Notes: generated by a model not told the origin, from the sequence alone. A stretch of 64,000 nt of DNA from Alphaproteobacteria bacterium (GCA_017307275.1 JAFKFK010000017.1:62001-126000); one strand, 5' to 3'; positions 16,091-25,016 are shown, numbered from the stretch's first letter. A program made the numbers and translations.

Positions 16091-18096
16091 TGTTTTCCAA
16101 GATCCTGATCGCCAACCGCGGCGAGATCGCCTGCCGCGTCATCAAGACCGCGCGTCGTCTCGGCATCAAGACCGTGGCCGTCTACTCCGACGCCGACCGC
16201 AACGCCCGCCATGTCGCAATGGCCGACGAGGCCGTGCATATCGGTCCGCCGGCCGCGCGCGAGAGCTACCTGATCGCCGACAAGATCATCGACGCCGCCA
16301 AGCGCACCAGCGCGCAGGCGGTGCATCCGGGCTACGGCTTCCTGTCGGAGAATGCGGGCTTTGCCGAAGCCTGCGCCAAGGCCGGCATCGTCTTCATCGG
16401 ACCGCCGCCCGCCGCCATCCGCGCCATGGGCTCCAAGAGCGAAGCCAAGAAGATCATGGAGAAGGCCAAGGTGCCGCTGGTGCCGGGCTATCATGGCGAC
16501 GACCAGTCGCCCGACCTGTTGGCCAAGGAAGCCGGCCGCATCGGCTTCCCGGTGCTGATCAAGGCGTCGGCCGGCGGTGGCGGCAAAGGCATGCGCGTGG
16601 TCGAGAGCGCCGACAAGTTCGCCGATGCGCTGGCGGGCGCCAAGCGCGAAGCGAAGGCCGCCTTCGCCGACGACCATGTGCTGGTCGAGAAGTATCTCAC
16701 GCGGCCGCGCCACATCGAGATCCAGGTGTTCGCCGACAGCCAGGGCGGCTGCCTCTATCTCTTCGAGCGCGACTGCTCGATCCAGCGCCGCCATCAGAAG
16801 GTGATCGAGGAAGCGCCGGCCCCCAACATGGACCCGGCGCGGCGCAAGGCGATGGGCGAGGCGGCGGTCGCGGCGGCGCGTGCCATCGGCTACCAGGGCG
16901 CGGGCACCGTCGAGTTCATCGCCGACCAGGACGGCACGTTCTTCTTCATGGAGATGAACACCCGCCTGCAGGTCGAGCATCCCGTGACCGAGGCGATCAC
17001 CGGTCAGGACCTGGTCGAATGGCAGCTCGTGGTCGCGGCCGGCGGGAAGATGCCGCGCACGCAGGACCAGCTCACCATCGATGGCCACGCCGTCGAAGTC
17101 CGGCTCTATGCCGAGGACCCGGCGCGCAACTTCCTGCCCTCGACCGGCACGCTGGTGCATCTCAAGCTGCCCGACGAGGACGCGCATGTCCGCGTCGATA
17201 CCGGCGTGCGCCAGGGCGATACCGTGACGCCGTTCTACGATCCCATGATCGCCAAGGTGATCGTGCACGACCGCGACCGCACCTCGGCGATGCGCCGGAT
17301 GGCGGCGCTGATGGGCGAGACGGAAGTGGTGGGCGTGGCGACCAACGCTGCACTCCTGAAGGCGCTGTGTGCGCATCCGGCGTTCGTCGGCGGCGAGGTC
17401 GATACCGGCTTCATCGAACGCCATCGCGAGACGCTGTTCGCCAAGGCAGCCCCGGTCGGCGACCGCGTCTTCGCCACGGCGACGTTGGCGCGGCTGGTCG
17501 AATGGCAGGAGGCGCGCAAGATCAACGGTGATCCCTGGTCGCCGTGGAACGACCACAACAGCTTCCGCCTGCTCGACGAGGGTCACGACGAGGTGCGCTG
17601 GAACGACGGCGACCGCGATGTTGCGGTGATCGCGCGCCACCATCGCGACGGCACTGTGCGGCTGGAGCTGCCGGGCGGCGCGCAGGAAGCCCGCGTGCAG
17701 CGCACCGCCGACGGCCGTCTCGCGATTGGCCTGGGCGCCGCCACCTTCACCGCCACTGTGGTGCGCCGTCAGGCCAATGACGGTGGCTTCGACTACACGG
17801 TGTTCACCGACGGCGAGGCGCGCCGGCTGCGGCTGGTCGATCCGCTCGACGTGACGCAGTACGAGGCCACGGCCTCGGCCGAGACGGCGGTGCGCGCGCC
17901 GCTGCCCGGCAAGATCATCGACCTGCGTGTCAAAGCCGGTGACACGGTGAGCAAGGGCCAGCCGCTGCTGGTGCTCGAAGCCATGAAGATGGAACACACG
18001 CTCGCCGCGCCTGCGGATGGCAAGGTGAAGAGCGTGCGCTATGCCGTGGGCGAGCAGGTGACCGAAGGCGCCGAGCTGGTCGAGTTCGAGGAGTGA
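16090..18096 (+). CDS. mccA: 3-methylcrotonyl-CoA carboxylase, biotin-carboxylase/carrier (alpha) subunit
   Basis: A 668-residue protein with an N-terminal biotin carboxylase domain (FSKILIANRGEIACRV, ATP-grasp glycine loop KASAGGGGKGMR, EMNTRLQVEHPVTE) to about residue 450. A linker follows, then a C-terminal biotin carrier domain with the biotinylated lysine K633 in EAMKMEH. It makes carboxybiotin from ATP and bicarbonate for MccB. The start ATG at 16090 overlaps the hydratase TGA; a longer frame upstream is only readthrough of hydratase sequence. Its stop overlaps the next GTG start by 4 bases. Confidence 0.95.
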   Translation: MFSKILIANRGEIACRVIKTARRLGIKTVAVYSDADRNARHVAMADEAVHIGPPAARESYLIADKIIDAAKRTSAQAVHPGYGFLSENAGFAEACAKAGIVFIGPPPAAIRAMGSKSEAKKIMEKAKVPLVPGYHGDDQSPDLLAKEAGRIGFPVLIKASAGGGGKGMRVVESADKFADALAGAKREAKAAFADDHVLVEKYLTRPRHIEIQVFADSQGGCLYLFERDCSIQRRHQKVIEEAPAPNMDPARRKAMGEAAVAAARAIGYQGAGTVEFIADQDGTFFFMEMNTRLQVEHPVTEAITGQDLVEWQLVVAAGGKMPRTQDQLTIDGHAVEVRLYAEDPARNFLPSTGTLVHLKLPDEDAHVRVDTGVRQGDTVTPFYDPMIAKVIVHDRDRTSAMRRMAALMGETEVVGVATNAALLKALCAHPAFVGGEVDTGFIERHRETLFAKAAPVGDRVFATATLARLVEWQEARKINGDPWSPWNDHNSFRLLDEGHDEVRWNDGDRDVAVIARHHRDGTVRLELPGGAQEARVQRTADGRLAIGLGAATFTATVVRRQANDGGFDYTVFTDGEARRLRLVDPLDVTQYEATASAETAVRAPLPGKIIDLRVKAGDTVSKGQPLLVLEAMKMEHTLAAPADGKVKSVRYAVGEQVTEGAELVEFEE

Positions 18097-18461
18097 CCGC
18101 CGCCGCGGGATTGCTGGGCGGCTGGCGTCTCGAAAGCTGGTCGTTCCTCTACGAGGATGGTCGGCCGCCCGAGTTCCCGATGGGCGCCGATGCGAAAGGC
18201 TACATCCTCTACACACTGGCCGGCCAAGTGAGCGCCACCATCATGCGCGCCGACGCCAGCGCCTGCTTCGCCTATGCCGGCCACTACGAGATCGCAAACG
18301 GCACAGTCTTTCACAGCATCGAGCTTTCGACCGATCCGGCGCTAGTCGGTCTGCGGTCGACCCGGCACATCAAGCTCGATGGCGACCGCCTTACTCTTTC
18401 GGGGCCGGACTTCACGGCCGGCACAAACCGCACCCAGCAGATCGTCTGGCGGCGGGCCTAA
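18093..18461 (+). CDS. Lipocalin-like domain protein
   Basis: A 122-residue protein starting LLGGWRLESWSFLYEDGRPPEFPMG, the pattern of the small lipocalin-like family in which a beta barrel begins with a G-x-W motif. YILYTLAGQVSATIMR and a C-terminal RTQQIVWRRA strand fit the same fold. No signal peptide, so probably cytoplasmic. GTG start at 18093 within the mccA stop (GTGA), so it is co-translated with the leucine block; perhaps it binds an acyl intermediate, but this is inference only. It is convergent with the permease gene, overlapping by 4 bases. Confidence 0.75.
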   Translation: MTAAAGLLGGWRLESWSFLYEDGRPPEFPMGADAKGYILYTLAGQVSATIMRADASACFAYAGHYEIANGTVFHSIELSTDPALVGLRSTRHIKLDGDRLTLSGPDFTAGTNRTQQIVWRRA

Positions 18462-19732
18462 CGCTTCCCGCCCCCCAGCACCGCGTTCAGGATGATGGCG
18501 CCGAAAGTCGCGGTGCCGATGCCGCCCATGGCGAAGTCGCCGAACTTCAGGGTGAAGTCGCCGGTGCCCAGCACCAGGGTGACGGCGGCGACCATCAGGT
18601 TACGGCTGTCGGAGAAGTCGACCTTGTTGTCGACCCAGATCTTGGCGCCGGCGATGGCGATCAGACCGAACACCACGATGCTGACGCCGCCCATCACCGG
18701 CAGGGGAATGGTGTGGATCAGCGCACCGAACTTCGGCGAAAAGCCCAGGACGATCGCGAAGAGCGCGGCGACCACGAACAGCGCCGTCGAATAGACGCGG
18801 GTCGCGGCCATCACGCCGATGTTCTCGGCGTAGGTCGTGACGCCGGTGCCGCCGACACCGCCCGACACCATGGTGGCGACGCCGTCCCCTAGGAAGGCGC
18901 GGCCAAGATGGGGATCCATGTTGCGGCCGGTCATTGCGCCAACGGCACGCAGATGGCCCAGGTTCTCGGCGACCAGGATGAGCGCCACCGGCGCGATCAG
19001 CACGATCGCCCTGGTGTCGAAGACCGGCGCCACGAAGGCGGGGGCACCGAACCAGGCGGCCTTGGCTAGCAGATCACCGCTGATCGGCTTGCCCCAGCCG
19101 AGGCCGTTGGTCAGCACGGCATAGGCAACCGTGGCGAGGATCAACCCGACCAGCACCAGCAGCCGTCGCGTCATGCCACGCGTGAAGACGGCGACGAGGG
19201 CGATGGTGGTGAAGGTGAGGGCCTGCATCCACGAGTCGAAGGACGTCGGTGCCATGTTCTTGACCGGCACGGACGCGAGGTTGAGACCGATCACGGCAAC
19301 CACAGCGCCGGTGACGACCGGCGGCATCAGCCGTTCGATCCAGGCGGCGCCCGCGCTCATCACGCCCAGGCCGATCAGCGCATAGATCGCGCCGCAGACC
19401 ACGATGCCGCCTAGTGCGAGGGGAATGTTGGCGTTGGCGCCCTGGCCGGCATAGCCGGTCGCCGCGGCCACCACGGAAATGAAGGCGAAGGAGGAGCCGA
19501 CATAGCTCGGCACCTTGCCGCCGACGGCCACGAAGAAGATGAGGGTGCCGACGCCGCTCATCAGGACGGCGATGTTGGGATCGAAGCCCATCAGCAACGG
19601 GCCCAGGATCGTGGCGCCGAACATGGCGACCACATGCTGGATGCCCAGCGCGACGGTTTGCGGCCACGGCAGCCGCTCGTCCGGCGCAATGACGATGCCA
19701 TCGGCCGGTTGCTTCACGGTCCAGGTGAACAT
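18458..19732 (-). CDS. Nucleobase:cation symporter-2 family permease (uracil/xanthine type)
   Basis: A 424-residue inner-membrane transporter with about 12-14 hydrophobic segments. The N-terminal LGIQHVVAMFGATILGPLLMG, the central VAENLGHLRAVGAMTGRNMDP and the GGTGVTTYAENIGVMAATRVYS segment (the NAT signature region) place it with the uracil permease/RutG branch of the NCS2 family, which imports pyrimidines or purines by proton symport. The start ATG has GGGGGAG six bases before it. No nucleobase catabolic genes are adjacent, so the exact base is uncertain. Confidence 0.9.
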   Translation of the reverse strand: MFTWTVKQPADGIVIAPDERLPWPQTVALGIQHVVAMFGATILGPLLMGFDPNIAVLMSGVGTLIFFVAVGGKVPSYVGSSFAFISVVAAATGYAGQGANANIPLALGGIVVCGAIYALIGLGVMSAGAAWIERLMPPVVTGAVVAVIGLNLASVPVKNMAPTSFDSWMQALTFTTIALVAVFTRGMTRRLLVLVGLILATVAYAVLTNGLGWGKPISGDLLAKAAWFGAPAFVAPVFDTRAIVLIAPVALILVAENLGHLRAVGAMTGRNMDPHLGRAFLGDGVATMVSGGVGGTGVTTYAENIGVMAATRVYSTALFVVAALFAIVLGFSPKFGALIHTIPLPVMGGVSIVVFGLIAIAGAKIWVDNKVDFSDSRNLMVAAVTLVLGTGDFTLKFGDFAMGGIGTATFGAIILNAVLGGGKR

Positions 19733-19774
19733 GCGTATCTCCCCCGAGGTTTGCGCTGCTCACCTCCTCCCTAA

Positions 19775-19799
19775 CGCTCCCCCGCGATAGGGGGGAGCG
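19775..19799 (-). terminator. Perfect 9-bp hairpin between the DUF2189 and permease genes
   Basis: CGCTCCCCC (19775-19783) and GGGGGAGCG (19791-19799) form a perfect stem around a 7-base loop. It lies about 30 bases after the DUF2189 stop and about 43 bases before the permease start. There is no U tract, so it may be a stem that slows polymerase or protects the mRNA rather than a classic intrinsic terminator. Confidence 0.45.
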
Positions 19800-19827
19800 G
19801 AAAGACGAAGTTATCCTCCGGCAGAGG

Positions 19828-20700
19828 TCAGACGACGACCTTGCGATAGAGGTGCCAGGTCGCATGACCGAGGACCGGCAGGACGATGGCGAGGCCCACC
19901 AGCAACGGGATCATGCCCACCACGAGGCTGCCCGCCACGATCAGGCCCCACAGCGCCATCGGGCCGGGGTTCATCCGGACCGCGCGAACGGAGGTCGCAA
20001 TCGCGGTGCCGACGCCGACATGGCGATCGAGCAGCAGCGGAAACGACACGACACCGATCACCAGGACAACGAGGGCGAACAGGAAGCCGACGCCGATGCC
20101 GACCACGGTCATGGTCCAGCCCGCGGGCGTGGTCAGGGCATCGCGCACAAAGGCCACGGTCGAGACCGGTGCATCCGGGCCGAGCGTCACGGTGTAGATG
20201 AAGTTGGCGGCGAACAGCCACAGGCAGAAGATCGCCAGCAACAGCAGGCCCATCACCATGATCGAGCCGATGTTCGGGGAGCGCACAACGGAAAAGACGT
20301 TGGTCCAGCGCGCTTCGAGTCCCATTTCGCGCCGCCGGCTGATCTCGTAGAGGCCGATGCCGAACAAGGGGGCGATGAGCGCGAAGCCTGCGATCAGCGG
20401 GAAGACCAGCGCCAGCATGCCGTAATCAAAAGCCATCCGCGAAATGACGAGGCCGGCGAGCGGATAGAGCAGGCAGAGGAAGACGATGTCGGTGCGCACG
20501 GCGCCGAAGTCGCGCCAGCCGGCCGACAGTGCGTCCTTGATGTCCGTGGAGGTGATGCGGCGGACCGTGGGCGGCGCGGCAGCGCGATCCTCCCAGGTGC
20601 CTTCCATCGTCTGCGCGGCCGAACCGAAGGCCTGCCCGGTTTGCTTGAGATGCTCCCAACCCCATTCCAAGGGGTTACGGATGTGGTTCTGCGTCGCCAT
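19828..20700 (-). CDS. DUF2189 integral membrane protein
   Basis: A 290-residue membrane protein with a soluble N-terminus of about 75 residues (with the conserved PTVRRITSTDIKDALSAGWRDF segment) and about six hydrophobic segments, ending in a short basic tail. This layout matches the DUF2189 family, which is common in alphaproteobacteria and of unknown function. A strong AAGGAGG ribosome-binding site precedes the ATG at 20700. A 7-2-7 dyad (GATCACC-AC-GGTGATC, 20745-20760) lies about 45 bases upstream and could be a regulator site or chance. Confidence 0.88.
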   Translation of the reverse strand: MATQNHIRNPLEWGWEHLKQTGQAFGSAAQTMEGTWEDRAAAPPTVRRITSTDIKDALSAGWRDFGAVRTDIVFLCLLYPLAGLVISRMAFDYGMLALVFPLIAGFALIAPLFGIGLYEISRRREMGLEARWTNVFSVVRSPNIGSIMVMGLLLLAIFCLWLFAANFIYTVTLGPDAPVSTVAFVRDALTTPAGWTMTVVGIGVGFLFALVVLVIGVVSFPLLLDRHVGVGTAIATSVRAVRMNPGPMALWGLIVAGSLVVGMIPLLVGLAIVLPVLGHATWHLYRKVVV

Positions 20701-20817
20701 GACTGCCTCCTTGCGAACTAAAGTCCGAAGGTCGCGCCAATCACGATCACCACGGTGATCACGACGGTACGCGATCTACCACGAGGGAGGAGTCTACGCC
20801 TGTTGGAGGGCCGAGTC

Positions 20818-20846
20818 GCCCCCTTCGCGTGCACCGCGAAGGGGGC
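20818..20846 (-). terminator. Perfect 12-bp hairpin after the class IV aminotransferase gene
   Basis: GCCCCCTTCGCG and CGCGAAGGGGGC pair perfectly around a 5-base loop, starting 6 bases beyond the aminotransferase stop codon. Stem length and position suit a terminator of the GntR-aminotransferase transcript, though no U tract follows on the minus strand. Confidence 0.6.
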
Positions 20847-20852
20847 ATCTCG

Positions 20853-21782
20853 CTACTGCGAGAACTTGAGGTACTGGGCCACGAAATCGCAGCCGACGCT
20901 CTTGGCGTAGGCGTCGATCAGCTTCTTGGTGATCGGGCCTGGGATCTTGCCATCCGCCACCGGAGCGCCGTTGAAGCTGCGGACGGGCAGGATGCAGAGG
21001 CTGGTCGAGGTCAGGAACATTTCCTCGGCATTGGCGGCGTCGAACATGTCGATATCGCCTGCGGTGCAGGAGATGCCGAGTTGCTTGGCCATGTCGATGG
21101 TCATCTGCCGGCTGACGCCCGGCAGCACGTAGCGCTCGGACGGCGTGAAGAGCTCGCCCTCGCGCACGATGAAGATGTTGCTACCCAGGCCTTCGGCCAG
21201 GTTGCCGTTCTCGTCGAGCAGGACCGGCCAGGCGTCCGGGTTCAACGCCTTAATCGGCTTCTCGGCCATGATCATGTTGAGATAGTTGTGCGTCTTGGCA
21301 CGCGGCGACAGCATCGAGGGCGCGGTGCGGCGGACGGTCGTGGTCATGACGTCGGCGCCCGTCCGGTAGAGCTTGCCGCGGGTCTTGAGCGGCAGCGGCA
21401 GCACTTCGATCACGACGTTGGGGCCGGTGTGATCCCAGCCTTCGTCGCCGACGGCATCGACGCCGCGGCTGACCCTCTGGCCGATCCACCAGTCACCGAC
21501 GGCTTCGCGCATATGTGCATTGCGCTCCACGACTTCCTCGCTGTGTGCGACCATCTCCTTGGGGCCGATGCCGGGATCGATCTGCAGGTAGCGGAGCGAG
21601 CGGTAGAAGCGGTCGATATGCTCCTTCAGGCGGAAGGGGACGCCCTCGAAGGTGCGCGTCATGTCGAAAGCGCCGTCGCCGTACTTCCAGCTCCGGTCGC
21701 GGAAAGGGATCATGATCTGGTTCTCGGGCATGAACTGGCCGTTGAACCAGGCGATACGTTGATTGCTGAGCTGCTGTGCCAC
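20853..21782 (-). CDS. Branched-chain amino acid aminotransferase-like (class IV PLP aminotransferase)
   Basis: About 309 residues. The class IV features are WKYGDGAFDMTRTF near the N-terminus, the PLP lysine in PRAKTHNYLNMIMAE (near residue 160) and the LDENGNLAEGLGSNIFIV cofactor segment. IlvE-type enzymes interconvert branched-chain amino and oxo acids; D-amino acid or aminodeoxychorismate lyase-like activities share the fold, so the substrate is not certain. I prefer GTG 21782 because GGAGG lies 6 bases upstream; the alternative GTG 21800 overlaps the gntR stop (GTGA) and would add six residues. It follows the GntR regulator directly and is very likely co-transcribed with it. Confidence 0.87.
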   Translation of the reverse strand: MAQQLSNQRIAWFNGQFMPENQIMIPFRDRSWKYGDGAFDMTRTFEGVPFRLKEHIDRFYRSLRYLQIDPGIGPKEMVAHSEEVVERNAHMREAVGDWWIGQRVSRGVDAVGDEGWDHTGPNVVIEVLPLPLKTRGKLYRTGADVMTTTVRRTAPSMLSPRAKTHNYLNMIMAEKPIKALNPDAWPVLLDENGNLAEGLGSNIFIVREGELFTPSERYVLPGVSRQMTIDMAKQLGISCTAGDIDMFDAANAEEMFLTSTSLCILPVRSFNGAPVADGKIPGPITKKLIDAYAKSVGCDFVAQYLKFSQ

Positions 21783-21796
21783 GATTTCCTCCGTAC

Positions 21797-22585
21797 TCAC
21801 TTGAGATCAAGACGTTTGGGGCGAAGTTCGAGGGCCGCACTGGCTTTTCCCTTGCTGCGGCGGCTGCCGGCGGCGGACGGCAGGGCAGGGACGATGTTGC
21901 CGGCTTCGTCGGCGAGACCGGCGACATAGGAAAGCGTGCCATCGACATCGTTCTCGATTTCCCGGCGTGCCGCAACGGCGTCGCGCGACTGCAGCGCCTG
22001 GATGATCCGGAGCCGTCTCGCCGGGCCGCCTGCGGAGGCGATGTAGTCGGGAAAGAGCAGGTTCATGTAGGGGCCGGTTTGCAGCCACAGACCTTCGATC
22101 ACGCGCAGCAGCGTCGGCTGGCCCGAGATCGTGTAGAGCGCAAAGTGAAACTCGCTGATCTTCTCGCGATCCGCTACGCTGTCGCCGCGCTTGCGGACGG
22201 CGACGATCTCGCGTGCGATGCGGCGCAGGTTGGCGATCTGCGCTCTGGTCGCCACTTCGGCTGCCTTCCCGACAGCGAGCCCTTCGACCGCGACGCGGAT
22301 GTCGCGCAGCTCCAGCACCTTTGCCTTGGTCATCAGCGGAATGCGTACCGACCGGTTGGGCTGCATCTCGAAAGCGCCTTCCGCAACGAGACGGCGCACG
22401 GCTTCGCGCACCGGCGTCAGGCTGACCCCGAGTGCCTTCGCGACAAAGCGGAATGTGAGTTTCTGTCCCGGCGCGAAGCGGCCCGACGTCAGCGCTGCGC
22501 GCAACGAGTCGTAGACTTGCTTGCGCAGCGATGTGTCGGTCAGCTCGTCGTTGGCGGCGGCGGTTCGCATCGTGATCTCGACCAT
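21797..22585 (-). CDS. GntR-family transcriptional regulator (FadR/FCD type)
   Basis: A 262-residue regulator. The N-terminal winged helix (SLRKQVYDSLRAALTSGRFAPGQKL..., then ALGVSLTPVREAVRRLVAEG as the recognition helix) spans about residues 17-85. The C-terminal all-helical FCD domain has the metal/ligand residues of the family (EFHFALY, and a late histidine-poor helix bundle). FCD regulators sense organic or amino acid-derived acids. The start at 22585 is supported by spacing; ATG 22570 is an alternative. A perfect palindrome lies 18 bases upstream, probably its own operator, shared with the divergent aminotransferase-ABC operon. Confidence 0.9.
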   Translation of the reverse strand: MVEITMRTAAANDELTDTSLRKQVYDSLRAALTSGRFAPGQKLTFRFVAKALGVSLTPVREAVRRLVAEGAFEMQPNRSVRIPLMTKAKVLELRDIRVAVEGLAVGKAAEVATRAQIANLRRIAREIVAVRKRGDSVADREKISEFHFALYTISGQPTLLRVIEGLWLQTGPYMNLLFPDYIASAGGPARRLRIIQALQSRDAVAARREIENDVDGTLSYVAGLADEAGNIVPALPSAAGSRRSKGKASAALELRPKRLDLK

Positions 22586-22602
22586 AGCCGATACTCGCCA
22601 AA

Positions 22603-22616
22603 TTTGTGATCACAAA
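22603..22616. promoter_or_regulatory. Probable GntR operator, perfect palindrome
   Basis: TTTGTGATCACAAA is a perfect 14-bp inverted repeat in the 118-126 base space between the divergent gntR and class III aminotransferase genes. It has the TGT-N-ACA-type ends bound by FCD-class GntR proteins; CRP sites have a longer spacer. It sits 17 bases from the gntR start and about 95 bases from the other start, so it can control both. Confidence 0.6.
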
Positions 22617-22711
22617 AATGCATTGCTGGCGCGAGAGGTGATCGCTAGGCTCGGTAGCGTTCGTGACCACGGGCGAGACCTGTGCGGCACCATTCTTGCT
22701 GAGTGAGGGAC

Positions 22712-24022
22712 ATGCGCAGTTACACCAAGTCGATCGCGCTCTACGAAAAGTCCCGCAAGCACATGGCCGGCGGCGTCAGCAGCAACATCCGCTATGCCAG
22801 CGTGCCGGTGCCGTTGTTCTTTGCGCGGGGCGAGGGCGCCCGCCTCTATGACATCGACGGCAACGTCCACATTGATTACGTGCTGGGCAATGGGCCGGCC
22901 ATTCTGGGGCATGCACCGAAGGCAGTGATCGATGCGGTGGCAGCGTCGCTTGCCGAAGGACAGGTCTTCGCCGCCCAGCATCCGCGCGAGGCCGAGCTGG
23001 CCGAACGACTGAGCCGCTTGTTGCCGGGCGCCGAGGTCGTGCGCTTCGCGACATCGGGCACCGAGGCCGTGCTTATGGCGATGCGACTGGCGCGCGCCTT
23101 CACCAGCCGGAACAAGATTCTGAAGTTCGAAGGTCACTATCACGGCTGGAGCGATCAGGCCTTCATCAGCACCAAGCCATCGCTGAACGAGGCGGGGCCG
23201 GCCGATGCGCCGGTGCCGGTGGCGGGGTCGCCCGGAATGCCGCCCAGCGTGCTGGACGATGTCATGGTGTGCGGCTGGAACGATCTCGACCTTCTGGAGC
23301 AGGCGCTGGAGCGTCATCGCGGCGAGGTCGCCGGCGTGATCATGGAGCCGGTGATGGTGAACGGCGGCGCGATCCCGCCGCTGCCCGGCTATCTGGAGGG
23401 CGTGCGCGATCTCTGCCGCAAGCATGGCGCGCTGTTCATCTGCGACGAGGTCATCACCGGCTTCCGCGTGGCTCTGGGCGGCGCGCAGGCGAAGTACGGC
23501 GTCACGGCCGACCTCGTCATCTACGCCAAGGCGGTGGCTGCCGGCTTTCCGCTCGCTTTAGTCGCCGGCCGACGGGACGTCATGGACACGCTGCTCGACA
23601 AGGGCGTGATGCACGGCGGCACTTACAACGGCAACGTCCAGAGCATGGCTGCAGCGCTGGCGGCGCTCGATATTCTCGAAGCGGGCGACGGCGCGGTCTA
23701 TCGCGAGATGGAAGCGTGCGGAAAGCAGCTCATGGACGGTCTTGCCGCCCTGGGCGTCAAGCATCGGCTCCCGATGCTCGTGCAGGGCATGCCAGCCATC
23801 TTCCAAACCTTCTTCACATCGGCCGCTGCGCCGCGGAACTATCGCGACTCCATGGCGACCGATCGCGACGCGATGCTCTCCTTCCATAGTGCCTTGCAAG
23901 AGGAGGGGGTGCGCGTGCAGCAGGGAGGCCGATGGTTCCTGTCGACGGCGCACGACAAGGCGGTGATCGACGAGACATTGGCCGCTGCCGATCGCGCCAT
24001 GGCGAAGATGGTGCGCCACTAG
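22712..24022 (+). CDS. Class III PLP aminotransferase (glutamate-1-semialdehyde aminomutase-like)
   Basis: A 436-residue fold-type I enzyme. The N-terminal GGVSSNIRY and ARLYDIDGNVHIDYVLGNGPAILGH, the FATSGTEAVLMAMRLAR cofactor loop, FKFEGHYHGW-like FEGHYHGWSDQ and the catalytic K273 in IYAKAVAAGFPLA place it with glutamate-1-semialdehyde aminomutases and their relatives. Context points to a catabolic aminotransferase, not haem synthesis: it opens an operon with a polyamine-type importer and is divergent from a GntR regulator. I chose ATG 22712; GTG 22703 is in frame. The following ABC ATPase begins at the very next base after the stop. Confidence 0.88.
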   Translation: MRSYTKSIALYEKSRKHMAGGVSSNIRYASVPVPLFFARGEGARLYDIDGNVHIDYVLGNGPAILGHAPKAVIDAVAASLAEGQVFAAQHPREAELAERLSRLLPGAEVVRFATSGTEAVLMAMRLARAFTSRNKILKFEGHYHGWSDQAFISTKPSLNEAGPADAPVPVAGSPGMPPSVLDDVMVCGWNDLDLLEQALERHRGEVAGVIMEPVMVNGGAIPPLPGYLEGVRDLCRKHGALFICDEVITGFRVALGGAQAKYGVTADLVIYAKAVAAGFPLALVAGRRDVMDTLLDKGVMHGGTYNGNVQSMAAALAALDILEAGDGAVYREMEACGKQLMDGLAALGVKHRLPMLVQGMPAIFQTFFTSAAAPRNYRDSMATDRDAMLSFHSALQEEGVRVQQGGRWFLSTAHDKAVIDETLAAADRAMAKMVRH

Positions 24023-24994
24023 ATGTCGGAGATCCGCCTCGAGGGAGTGACCAAGCGCTACGGCACCTTTGCGGCGGCCGACAATGTCGATCTTGCGGTT
24101 GCCCAGGGCGAACTGGTGACGATCCTGGGACCGAGCGGATCGGGCAAGACGACGCTGCTTTCCCTGATTGCGGGCCTGAACAAACCGACATCCGGCCGCA
24201 TCTTCATCGGCGGCCGCGATGTCACCGATGCGCCGGCGCAGGAGCGCAACATAGGTCTGGTGTTCCAGTCCTACGCACTGTTCCCGCACATGACGGTGCT
24301 GGAGAACGTGCTGTTTCCCCTGGGCGTACGCAAGATCGGTCGCGCCGAGGCGGACCGGCTGGCGCGTGATGCCCTGAAGCTGGTGCGGCTGGATGGGCTG
24401 GAGAACCGCCGGCCGTCGCAGCTTTCGGGCGGCCAGCAGCAGCGCGTGGCCCTGGCGCGCGCCGTCGTCTTCACGCCGGATATCCTGTTGCTCGACGAGC
24501 CGCTCGGTGCGCTCGACCGCAAGCTGCGCGAGGAACTGCAGGTCGAGCTCAAGCAACTTCAGCGCAGCCTCGGCGTCACGACGTTGCTCGTGACACACGA
24601 TCAGGAAGAGGCGCTGTCGCTTTCCGATCGCATCATGGTGCTCGACAAGGGCCGCACGCAGCAGGTTGCTGCACCGACGGAAGCCTATCTGAAGCCCGCA
24701 AACCGCTTCGTTGCCGAGTTTCTGGGCATCGCCAATTTCGTCGGGCTGCCGGACGGCGGTCAGGCGCTGGTCCGGCCCGAGCGCATCAGGCTTTCGGGAA
24801 GCGGCGCCGGCAAGCCGGCCAGGGTCGTCGAGGCGATCTATCTCGGCCAGATGGTCCGCTATCACCTCTCGCTCGATGGCGAGGGGGCGAGGCCGATGGT
24901 TGCTGCTGCGCCGTTCGTCGGGCCGGCCTATGCGACGGGCGAACGCGTGATGGTGTCATGGGACGCCGCCGACCTGTGGCCGGTGGCGAAGTGA
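24023..24994 (+). CDS. ABC transporter ATP-binding protein (PotA-like)
   Basis: A 323-residue ATPase energising import. Walker A GPSGSGKT is at residues 36-43, the ABC signature LSGGQQQR at 134-141, and Walker B ILLLDEP ends near residue 160, followed by a D-loop and a switch histidine in LVTHDQEEA. The C-terminal 80 residues carry a TOBE-like domain (VRPERIRLSG). This is the PotA/CysA/MalK-type arrangement used for polyamine, iron or small-anion importers. It starts immediately after the aminotransferase stop and precedes its binding protein by 22 bases. Confidence 0.93.
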   Translation: MSEIRLEGVTKRYGTFAAADNVDLAVAQGELVTILGPSGSGKTTLLSLIAGLNKPTSGRIFIGGRDVTDAPAQERNIGLVFQSYALFPHMTVLENVLFPLGVRKIGRAEADRLARDALKLVRLDGLENRRPSQLSGGQQQRVALARAVVFTPDILLLDEPLGALDRKLREELQVELKQLQRSLGVTTLLVTHDQEEALSLSDRIMVLDKGRTQQVAAPTEAYLKPANRFVAEFLGIANFVGLPDGGQALVRPERIRLSGSGAGKPARVVEAIYLGQMVRYHLSLDGEGARPMVAAAPFVGPAYATGERVMVSWDAADLWPVAK

Positions 24995-25016
24995 TTTGTA
25001 ACAGGAGGGAATCCAG

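Noticed and set aside
15979..18216. A 745-codon minus-strand frame opposite mccA
   Set aside because: mccA is unambiguous by its catalytic motifs; the antisense translation is His/Arg/Ala-rich low-complexity sequence typical of shadow frames.
20712..20800. A short hydrophobic minus-strand reading (VVITVVIVIGATFGL then stop) just upstream of the DUF2189 gene
   Set aside because: No in-frame start codon with a ribosome-binding site could be found, and the reading is too short; it may be the decayed end of a small membrane protein or chance.
22712..24022. Annotation as hemL for haem synthesis
   Set aside because: The protein is of the same family, but the operon with an importer and GntR regulator argues for a catabolic aminotransferase; no tetrapyrrole gene is nearby.
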